64,000 nt of DNA from the NCBI RefSeq assembly GCF_008831285.2, contig NC_045138.2:41967115-42031114 (forward strand), in the 5' to 3' direction. Source of the DNA: Nymphaea colorata. Taxonomy: Eukaryota; Streptophyta; Magnoliopsida; Nymphaeales; Nymphaeaceae. The notes beneath the pieces are model-generated. The model ran no database searches, had not been told where the DNA came from, and saw only the letters and a list, made by a program, of their open reading frames with translations. Positions 1 to 11,000 of the stretch are shown here, one piece after another (the first letter of the stretch is position 1; each line of letters opens with the position of its first letter). A program made the translations under genes and the position numbers.

Positions 1-270
1 AACCCAAGCACGAGTCTATCAACAGTATATCACAACAAGAACAGCAGAAAACAGAATCTGATTTGGTCTACAACAGCAGCTTAAAAAGATTCATATTTGT
101 CTTGTCAGTAATCTGATCAACAGGAATCAGATTCTAATGAGGTTTACGGCAGCCACATAAATGAATCATTTTATTCCCCACACCCAACGTCTATATTTGA
201 TTCAGCAAACAGTCCCCAAAAATCCATGTATATTATATCAGCCTCCTACTTCATCAACATATCTCAGACT

Positions 271-927
271 ATGTCACATAGGTATGGGTACGGGTGCAAG
301 AAAGGGTGCCGGTGCGGGTACGGGTATGGACCATTTTTAAAAAACTTGGGTGCGGGGGTACGACCGTACACACACATGCACATATACATATATATGTCAA
401 AAAATTTCAAACAGAATAACATATTCACACATATATATATCAAAAAATTACAAACAGAATAATATATTCATAAATCATAATCCAAAATTTATCATTCTTG
501 ATTCTCATACTCCTCTGAGGCTGAAGAAAATCACGTGTGTACAGAAGCATAAGCACAAACAAAAGAACAACATAAACTTTTACATAACAAGATAAAGGAG
601 CTAGCGAAGCAAAAAACGGATCCCAACACTACGAAGCAAGAATGAAGAAAAAAGAGGAAAGTGGGACATTAAAATGAGGGTTTCAAAAATTTTAACGTTA
701 AAATATAAAATGTTTTAAAAAGTTAAAATGTAAAAATTGTTAACATTAAAAGAGGACAAATTTGGACGCAGTCAACTTTGACCGAGTCTAAAAAAGATCA
801 AAAATGACCTTGGGGGTGCGGTCCCGGTGCGGTCAACGCAGCACCCCTGCCATACCCAGGGCCGTACCCGTGTCTTACCGGTACCGTGTGGGTACTCCTC
901 CTTAGGAGGAATACCCGTGTGATAGAG
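271..927. mobile_element. Non-autonomous DNA element (Mutator-like MITE candidate)
   Basis: The 657-bp block is bounded by an identical 10-bp direct repeat, ATCTCAGACT, at 261-270 and 928-937. Inside the repeats the two ends form an imperfect inverted repeat sharing TCACA-2 nt-GGTAT. Both ends are rich in GGGTACGGGTGC-like motifs in opposite orientation, while the middle is AT-rich. A 9-10-bp duplication points to the Mutator-like superfamily (established rule), but the terminal repeats are short and diverged. No transposase is encoded. It sits downstream of the last visible BPI/LBP exon, probably in an intron. Confidence 0.6.
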
Positions 928-937
928 ATCTCAGACT

Positions 938-1354
938 TTCATCATCACCAGGGCAGAAGCTAGAAAGCATGGTCAATCTGTCTTATCTCATCCACACGCC
1001 AAAGGGACACCCATTATTATTACTCATTAACCTTCAACCAAGCAGAAAACTCACTTTCAACAGCTGCACAATCATTCAACAACTTTCCTGATCTGGATAG
1101 GAGAAGACGCTGTCCATATCTTGTTGCTCACCATGAAGAAACACCCGCACATTAGACAAAAAATTAGGGTTTTCAGTTAATCTGGTCACTGAGGCATGGT
1201 ATGACCACAGTGATCAGATTTCTGATCACCCACGCAAAGAAAAGGAAGGTCAATAGGACGCATTTGAGGAAGCAGGGAAAGGACAGAAGACAAGAGAGAG
1301 AGAAGAAGAGAAAGAATCGGTGCAGGTTGACATCAAAGTATCTCATGTGAGGTT
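938..1354. other. Interval without recognised gene
   Basis: Lies between the DNA element and the primer-site remnant. It may be the internal part of the latter. No open frame of a recognised family and no second LTR was found. Confidence 0.4.
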
Positions 1355-1505
1355 GGCTCTGATACCATTTTGCAACTGATTGAAAGAAGAAGCAGAAAAA
1401 TCCAATTTCCAATAACCTTAATCTGTTAAATAGAGGTTAGTGAGAAATTACAGTAAAGGTCCACCTTATTACAGAAAATTCCCAAAGAACACAAACCTTC
1501 CAACA
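1355..1505 (-). mobile_element. Short LTR with tRNA-Met primer site, TRIM or LTR remnant
   Basis: On the minus strand TGGTATCAGAGCC (1367-1355) is the standard plant initiator-Met tRNA primer-binding site of copia, TRIM and some other LTR elements. Three bases upstream a block 1505-1371 starts TGTTGGAAGG and ends GTTGCA, so it has TG...CA ends as an LTR does. At 135 bp it is in the TRIM size range. No second copy was found in the window, so the element is either truncated or the boundaries are wrong. Confidence 0.4.
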
Positions 1506-1799
1506 AACTCCCCAGATAATAAATATTTCTCTCAACATGCTCAATTAAAGGATCTGCTTCAATAAGTAAACACCTTTGACATGATGAAATAAATCACTAA
1601 ATCAGTGAAAACAGAGCGAATACAGATGTGACCAGCTTTAAAAACTCAAAGAAAGCCTCATTGTAGTGCTATTTTAGATGCATAGCATGATGGCCAATTT
1701 GCATGCAAAGACCAGTTGTCATATTCAATGCAGATTAACATGCAAATGATTTATAATTCAAAACTAGAAAGGAATTAGAATTTATATTCATTTTCTTAC

Positions 1800-2048
1800 C
1801 ATATATACACATGCAACTGGAATTATTTGATTGGACTCAATAACATCAATTGTCATATCCGCAGAAATCGTAGAACTTATACCCCCTGCTGTGATCCTTA
1901 TCAAAGGTGGAGATGTAACGCTGATGGTCAATTCCATTTCATCATTTGGATACTTCTTGTATAGCTGAGGAACAATAAATCTCCAACCAGCTGTATTTAG
2001 AAGAGACTGATCAGGAAGTTTGTCAACAATCCAGTTCATAACACCTGC
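1800..2048 (-). CDS. BPI/LBP-like gene, exon 4 (last in window)
   Basis: Acceptor CAG at 2051-2049, then 83 codons beginning Ala-Gly-Val-Met-Asn-Trp. Includes the strongly conserved LLNTAGWRFIVPQLYKKYPN block. Donor GTAAGA at 1799-1794 in phase 0. I found no further exon between 1 and 1799, so the remaining C-terminal domain exons should lie to the left of this window. Confidence 0.87.
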
Positions 2049-5000
2049 CTGTTCAAACATAAACAACAGTTACAATAATTGAGCTGAAGAACAGTAACAA
2101 AAGCAAGAAATCTAGCATATACTTATGAAGAAAGAAGCTTCTCTTCACAAACAAAACGAAATAACTCATGCAGGTAGACACAAGTAGACACATTTTCCCT
2201 TGTTGAATAAGACATTTCACACAAATTACTTTTTACATATATCAAAGAGAAAGCCTGAAATATCACAACATAAGCACACTAAGAATTAAAGTTTTCCACA
2301 AAACACACAACAAATACCCATCCACACAAGATAGAACAATGCTGTGAAAAACAATGGATCCTCAGCTGACACCAGATGAATAGATTACTAAGCATGAATC
2401 TAGATCCAACAGAGTCCCAGGTAGCACTACCTCCTAAAACACTTCAATTTAAGACATATCTGCAATCGATCACATACAGGCTGCATACTTGGAGGGCCAC
2501 AGGTGGGTAAGATCACAACTGAAAGATTACAAGAAGATCAAAACATATTACTTGGTTGGCTGCAAGAAGACATAAAAGGGTATACCAGGTAAGTTAGAAG
2601 TTTAATGAAATGTATTAGTTCCTAAAGCTTCAGTCTTCTGGATGACTTGATAGTTGTTACCATAGTTACACATATCAGCTAATATTGTGTTCTGTATCAC
2701 CAAAAAATAGGAAAACATTTTCCAGAAAAGTATCACAATAATTTCAAAATACTGCCAGAAATAAATGGCACATAACATCAGATGTTTAACTTTTTCTGAA
2801 AGATTGCTTTTAGTTTAGTAATTTAAATGTCTATTTTTCATTTTTCTTAAATTTCAAAAATCATCCTCTGCTTTTGTCTCTATTTTGGTTAGAAAATTAG
2901 TAGAGAAGTCAAAATTTCACAATTTTTTCCCATTATTTTTGGTACATTTTAAACATTTTTTGGATTTCTGTGAATTTCCCCAAAAACAATTTTTTAAGAG
3001 AACTTCCTAGAAAAAACTTCAACTTCCTATAAAAACATTCCCGCTCAATTCCTGAGATCTTGTGACTGGTAAAGATAATTCCTATGTACCACCACCATGG
3101 TAAAATGTTCCAAAACACTAACGGTTCTTAACTATTTTACTGTGATTTGAAATGTTACTCCATGTTTAAAAAAAAGACGTGATTGTAATTTCATAAGTTA
3201 ACATAGGCATGCAAACCAATCAAACCATACGTAATAGACTGCCATTTGAGTTGACAACTGTACTTGATTGTCTCTAACCCGTAGATATCCTTTTTCTTTT
3301 ACACATAATTACATCATAGTCACAACTATGGATAACATTTTCAAAATACCATGACACAAACACTAAAAATAACATGAACGGGAAAAGGAAAATAAATGTG
3401 ACATTCTGAAAAAATCACCAAAATAAACTGCAATATTTTGCAAGGTTTTCCAAAAAATCATTTTCTGATATTTTTTAGACATTTGGCCTTTTTGGTGTTT
3501 CTTTTAACATTTTAATGACTATTTCAAATACTTATCAATATTTTTTAAGAAAATTAATAAAAACTTATAATTTGACAATTTTCTCTATTGTTTTTCATTT
3601 TTTTTATTTTTTGAATTCCCAAGAATTTTCCTAGCTTTTCTTGAGAAAAAAATGTTTCCAAATTAGTAGTCAAGATAAAACTTGCTGACAAAAACTCTAG
3701 AACTATATATTTGTGAGTAGGAATAAGCTGATCACACAGATCGCATCTGTGCCGTCAGATTTTTGGGAAAAAAAAATGTTCTGCATCCTGAAGTCCACAT
3801 ATTTCCAATCATACTTAGTCACACACACAGACACACTCACACACATTATAATGGGCAAACAGATGTAGCTTCAGCATACATGGTAAATGGTGATTTCATT
3901 TTCCATATCAGAAAGGCAATTTTCACTTATAAATTAGGATAATTTCAGAGTCAAGCTAGCAAAAATCCTCCTTTTTTTTTTTGCAGGGATCAAGTAGCCA
4001 GCTACATTCTTTTTTTTTCCCATTTACACCCAAACTAATTGCTGATAAATAAGCAAGATGCCAATGACAAATACATTTACTAATTTAGAAGAAATAGTAC
4101 CACCTACGTTTCCAAAAGGAGCCCTCCCCACACTCCCTCCATGTTCCCAAAACAAGTAACTCCTATGTTCCCAGCAAGGCCTCTCAATATTAAATAATCA
4201 AATGATTGAAATCACAGCCTCATGATCTCTTCTAACATATTTCAGATGGATAAGTAAATAAACAAAGTTGAAATGCTAATTACTTTGAAGTAAACATCTG
4301 ATGCAGAATTGAATACGGCTTCATCCACAGAGATTCCAAGCATTTTTGAAGAATGCTCACAAGATAACACATGTTGAAAATGACCAAATCGGTGGGTGAA
4401 AGAGTAGGACATGTTTGATTCGGTAAATAAGCCATCAATTTCAAAGCCAACAGTTTCATTTGCCATCAAAGGATCATCCATAAAAGTGACATTAAGTGAA
4501 GCAACGCTGTCAACTGTAATTTCTGAAGGAAGTCGTGCCAATAGCAAGTTAATCTTCAAAATGCCATCCTTTATCCTTTTCACCACAGCAGTTTCCACTG
4601 AAGACCTTATTTGTTCTTCAAAAGCATCAACCCACCTTCAAAGAAAGATATATTGCAAACAGATGCAAATGTGAGAAAGAGGCAAAAACAGCAAATCAAA
4701 GAAAAACTCATATGCCCATATCATTCCCAACAAAATCATCTGGCCTAATCACAAAGAACCAAACTAAAGTTTCGGCTAGTGCTAAGCTTATAACTCAGTG
4801 CTCACTTTAAGACCTCAGATGCTTGAGTGGCCTAATCACCCCAATTAAAAGTACCCTCTTTCAGGCTTTAGCTGAGATAGGCATGGTTTTCCATAAACTT
4901 TTCTGCAGTAAGAATGCTCATAAATATTGTCCACTGGGGTTTCTCTGAAAGAACTTTTTCTTGCATTTTGCCTTTCTCAAGAAAATCTCAGGAAATCAGG

Positions 5001-8000
5001 AAACACATATATATATATATATAACATTGTCACAAACATCACTCTTGGGTTTTTAACGGCGAAATTTTTCTCAGGTTTTTAACGGCAAAGTAGTTTTTTT
5101 TTTGGAAAAACTCAGAAAATTTTAAAAAATAAAAAAATTAGGTATAAATGAAATAAATGAGAAACTAATATGAAAACATAAGTAAAACTGTATAACATTG
5201 ATAAAAGGAATGTTTTGATGATAATAAAAATGATGAAAATAATTTAGTTTAAGTTTATATTTGAATTCATGATAATATCAATGCTAGAAAATATAAAAAT
5301 GAAAAAATCGTGAAAAATCGTGCAAAAAAAGTGAATAATAACCCGATAAATATTTTTCCCTGTTTGTTCTCAAAATATCATGATTTTTTCCATTTTTTTT
5401 CGTTTTTCTTATTTTTGGCGTTAATATCGTGATATTTTCAAAAAAATATCGCAATATCTGCGGCACTGATATAAAAACACTAATTTTAAAAAATAGTGAA
5501 ACTATAAGTTTTCAACTAATTTCTCAGAAAAATATTGAAAAATAACCAAAATGGAAATATATGCTAAAAATTGGTTTAGTTGGGATTTGCTAGAGTCCAT
5601 CTAGTTTTGAGGGGAAGGGTGGGTGTTGGTCTTGAGGTAAGGAAGCATGACAGATGTGAGGTGGTGATAACATGATGTTGGGCACCTCATCTAGATGGTA
5701 ATGACAGAAAGAAGCTGGTCTAGTGTGAGAGAGGCTTCGGTAGAGAGAAAAAGTTTGACATGAGTATGAAAGGAGGGAAGAGAGAATAGAGGTACAAAGA
5801 TGAAAGCAAAAATTAATGATGATAAAAAAGTAAGTTAACTATAGGAGCTTGAAGGAAAAGAACTCATAAAAAAATAGAGTGAGCAAGTTTGAGGGCCAAT
5901 GTGGAAGGGAAACATATACAGGCAATGAGAAGAAGGATGGCACTGTTTTAAGCTGACAGTCCAATGATAGCATTTAGTCAAAACATGGATCAATTAGAAA
6001 AAAAAATCCATTAATCAAAATATGAAAATGATTCTACTCACATAGCCTTAAACAAAGGACCTTTGCAGAACTTATGATAATATTACAGTTATTTATGGTG
6101 ATATTTTGGAAATATCTGGATATTTGCCTAATAAAAACTATTTTCCTTCATTTTGGCTTAATGATTATAATTGCATGGCCTGTTTTATGAGATAAAAGAC
6201 ACAAAAATCATGCTCATAAGTTTTCCACATAAAGGGAGAAGTAGCTGTGCTAGGAAGAATGATGTGATGATGCATGATTACCCTGATTTGTCAAAGGCAT
6301 ATCAACCATAGCTCATTTATAAGATAATCTCATGGAAAGAAGAGATAGGCAAGGACTTAGCAAAAAACAAAAAAAGAAGACAAAAATAAATAATTTATAC
6401 ATATCACGTGCATAAAAGAATTGACGACCCAGATAACTACTTTTCTACAAAAAAAAAGTTGTCTTCAAGTACAACAGGCCATCAAAGACGATTGAAACAC
6501 CAGGGTGAACAACCCTCCATACACTCTCAACTGTTTGAGGAGAAAAAGTCAGAACCTTCTACTCCATACACCTTCGATGAATCCACTAGGGTTTACCCTG
6601 GTCGACTCATCCAGATCAACAAATATCCCCTTAAATGTAGATTTTCCAGCTCAAAATGTAATCATTACAAAGTGAAAAATGTGAACACTAATGAACCACA
6701 TCAGTTTAAGGTGCATACCCTTGGTAAAACCATGACGCTCCACCATCTAGAGAAATAAATATGTTCTCTATAACAGAACCACAATCAATGACAACAAGCT
6801 TCAGAAATCCATCATGATTCTCTATTCTAAGGGTGATGCCAGCTTGCATGCCTTCAACCTTTAAGATAACCAAAAAATTCCTTTTTAGACAGGCAAAGAA
6901 GATAAGTTAAAAATATAAATAATAGTCAGATGCACAAAGTTAAGATGAGATTTCGACATTGGTATGAATCATGCACCATCTGGCCCAAAACCTGCTAAAG
7001 CAAGCAGCCTTCCCCATCCTTCTGAATGAAAGACTTGGTAAAATTCTTCATTGGTATAAACTGACTATTAGCTTTTAGAAATATAATTAGTTAGTAAATG
7101 TGTAATGGCAAGAAAATGTGAAGAAAAGTATAATAGAAAAAGAGGTCCTCATTGCAAAAAAATGTAAAGGTAATAGAGATTGCAAAGAAATATAATTAAA
7201 TTGAAAAACTGAGCCTATCTGTGGAATTCCATCTACTCTTCTTCATTGAAACATCCTTATCTCGCCATGTTGAAAATTTTTCTTTCTTTTAGCAAGTGAG
7301 GTAGGTATGGCTGCTAACGCAATTCAAATTGGAAGTCCCTGGGTTAGGAAAAATGCAACATCAATGGATTCATCCACCTTATTTAATTCTGGTTTGTTAA
7401 AATTTGTTCACAATCAAACAAAGCTGTGCTATCTCATGAACAAAGGGCCTGGCCATTTAGACCAAATATCCAGAAAATAAGTAGATATTACAAAAAAAAA
7501 CAAAAGGCAGGTATATATTTTTAGCATTTGGACTAAAAAATGGAAAAGTAAAAACCGAATTTTTTCATGAAAAACGGAAAAAGGACAAACTAAATCCCAT
7601 TTATTACTTTCTGCTAACCTAAAAAAACTGAGGTTTTTGAACAACTGAAAAGGTGGCCAACCACCCCTCCGCTCTACCTATGGCATTGCCTCCTCATTAT
7701 CCTCTCTCTCTCTCCTGACCCCCCCCCCCCCCCAAAAAAAAAAAAAAAATCAGTCAAACGGATAAGCACCCCTGCTATGAACCTGAAGAGAGAGATCCGC
7801 GCATTCATCCTAGTGGCTTAGACTTTCATTGGACTGATCTTCCAGGCGTGAATCGAAATTAACATATTAATATAATTAATCAATCTTACTCTTATGTATG
7901 CAGTATGCACAGATCCAACATACAAAATATTGGATATGGAAAATCAAACTACAATCCTAAATATGGTTCAATCGGATCAATAATACAAAATTGTATCCCA

Positions 8001-11000
8001 CTCTTATGAAAGTATGAGGATCTAAATCACCTATATCTAGTAGAATTTTATCCTACATATGTTTTTACATCCAAACAGGTACTGAAGCAGAAGATCATGA
8101 GTCTGATAGAATATGGAGACGTACCCATTTCAGATTCTAGCTTGAACAGAACTTCACTCTCTCTTCACATATAGGAGATGGTTTGCAACTTTGCATGGAG
8201 CGGAACAATTTGACTGTAGAGAGTTGTTATGTTAGGAGAAAGTTCATCACGGTTCCTTTTGTAGAATAACTGGTATATTGCCTCTAATTATGGGGTAGTT
8301 GGAACCTGAAGAAGAAATCAGGCTGGAGTTTTGTACTAGAAGACATGCTGCCACCTCTTTTGCACACAAATTATGACAGCAAAGGTGGAATAATTTGGGT
8401 GATTAAAGGAAGAAAGAGGAGGGAATTCAGTAATAGGTTCAATACCTATATAATAACTCCCTAATCCTTGCAGTTATATTAAAGATCCTCAAATGGCTGA
8501 TTACAGTTGAAGGACGATGAAGCAATAGGTGTAACGCTCGTTCTTTTCTTTTAGACAGGTTGGGTTGGAGCGGGTCCAGACCGGACCCGAGCCCCACTCG
8601 TGTAAGGGAGCCCCGTCGCGCGAGGGAGTTTTCCTTCCTCGACTTCTTCAGCGTCTTCTTCTTCTCCTTCTTCGACTGTTCCCTCTGCTACGACCGCAGC
8701 AAGGAAGAAGTGGCGGTCGGTGTGGTGGTGGCGGTGGCTGGACCGGCGACGGCAGCGGCGGCGGTGGCGACGGCGGCAGCGTGGGTAAGTTTCCTCTCTC
8801 ACCCTCTCTGTCTGCTTCTTCTCCTCCCTCCCACGCAGCCTCTCCCTACTTCGTCAGCACCCCCCCTGCCGCATGATTTCTCCCTCTCCCTCTCTGCTAG
8901 AGCTCCCTCCTCGTCCCATCCGTCTCCTCTTCACCATCTCTCCCTTTGCCCCGCTCGATTTCCCTCCCCTTTGCCGTCTTTCCCATTTCTGTCTGAACCC
9001 TCTCTCTGTCCGTCTCTCTCTGTCAGTGCCTCTCCCTGCCCACACGCTCCCTACTTGAGCTCTTTCTCCCCATTTCCTGATTGCTTTTCCCCATTTTTCC
9101 CAACCGAGCACTCTTTCTCATGGATTTCATCATTGTTTATTAGGATTCCAGTTTGGGGAACACGTTCTTCCCCTCGTATCAGCGTTTAGGTGGTGTTGGT
9201 GGTGGCGGCTTGGCACAATTTCTGCCATTTGGGGACCGATTGTACGTTTGAGGTGGCTGTCGGAGGCATCACAACAGTTTGGACACTTAGATTGGGGTGA
9301 GCAAGGCCTATTTGAGCTTCGATTATTGAATATTATCTATGAGAGCATGTATAATTATTGTTTGAGCTTGCTAGAATTAAAAAATTGATGTTTTAGAAGG
9401 CATGCTAGAGATGTCGCTATTTTGGGAAAGTTTATGCCCATTTTGAGACGGACGAGGATCTATGTGTATAAGTGTTTTTCTAGCATGGTAGAGATTGTGA
9501 TGTTGTGGTGAAGGTTTAGAACTGTTTTAGCAAACTTGGGAAGTAGGCTTCTATTGATGTACATATGCGTTGTATGTTGAGAATCTTAATGGTGGGGAAG
9601 ACGCCTCAACTATGGAAAACAAGTGAGAATCGCACATGTGATAGGTCGAATATAAGTTTGAGTTCTAATCGTTGGTGGCAACCTCGACGGGTGGGAAAAG
9701 ACCCCTTTTTGGAGGGCTTTGTAGGTCGACACCCATTTGAGGCGAAGACGTGCCTCGATGATGGTATTTTCAGATTTGTATCGATTGTAAGCGAAACGAG
9801 TAGAGAACTTACCATTTGGTTATGTTTGCAGGTACACCGGGCACGTCAAGTAGGCCTTGAGCAACGTGGGTCGTAGTTCGAGGTGTTTAGAAGACGCGCG
9901 ACAGGTATGGCGGCATTTCAGGCAAATCCCTGCCTGGGCAATTGTGTGAATGTGTGTTCCTAGGATCGTAGGACCCTAGGATTGTGATGTGATTGATGGA
10001 TTGTTTTGTGAATGAATGTGTGTATGCATGCAAAATGTTTGAAATATGATATGATTTGTTTTGAAAGGCTATGAGAAACATGTTTTGAAAATGTTACGCA
10101 ATTGCATGTGCATGCTAGAACTGATAACTGTTTAGGACAGATGAGGTGGGGTATCGAGTCGAGTGTCTCCTCGACCCCAATTGTGCATTAAAAAGCATCC
10201 TAGAATGATAACTGCATAGGACAGCTACGAGTCAATCATAGATCGAGACTACTCTCTGTGGTTTGGCTAAGTTTTTTGAAGATGTGATTGATATGAATGT
10301 TTTGTTCTGTTGTATACACATTGCTGCAGGCAATGATGCAAATGATTGAATTGGAGGGTGGTTGTACCCATATTGTATGACGGCTAGTTATGACTGCTAG
10401 TGTTATGTACAGACCTCGTGTGGAGGCAATTGGAGGTATGGGTGCACTCGTGAAGTGTATCAACCTCATGAGCTAGCCAGTCAGTTTGTAAATGTGTTAA
10501 TCTAATGATAATAATGAATGATTAAGAGATGAGAGGCCAGTGGGATGTGGCTATGTGTTGGGAGACGTCTCGTTTTCGCCACTGGTCTCGCCTGTTCGGA
10601 GCGCAGGCGGTGCAAGGCCCCAGGGTACTGTTGTGTGTTGTGCTTGGAGCGTTGGGCTCCCGCCTTTCCAACCTGGGTGTCATAGGGAAGGCTGAGTATC
10701 TCTCCTTGGAATTCACACATCCATAGATGAGTGCTCTATCGCTGCAGCGGATGAATGGATCCATATCGTTATGGGCCACCACGGGGGTTGTCTCTCGGCT
10801 ATGGGCCGCCGCCCATGGTGTGCACGTGCTTGTGTTTGCACCCACAGGAACTGTCAATTCACTAAAGCTAATGAAAATGAAAGTATGTGATTGAAATGTG
10901 TGTGAACGAATGTATGTGACTGATGGGCATGTGAATGATATGAATGAAATGAAATGTTTAAGCATGTCTTGCATGCGATTGAGATTGTGTTACTGTGGCC

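Noticed and set aside
1173-1412. 79-codon minus-strand frame in line with the BPI/LBP gene, considered as its next exon
   Set aside because: No resemblance to the BPI C-terminal domain; lies across a primer-site remnant.
4411-4674. 87-codon plus-strand open frame
   Set aside because: Antisense shadow of BPI/LBP exon 3.
6408-6758. 116-codon plus-strand open frame
   Set aside because: Runs antisense over BPI/LBP exon 2 and its intron; no recognisable family.
8560-9189. 209-codon open frame and overlapping frames on both strands in GC-rich sequence
   Set aside because: Low-complexity Ser/Leu/Pro-rich translation without any family; lies in the start of the LTR-like block and overlaps equally long frames on the other strand.
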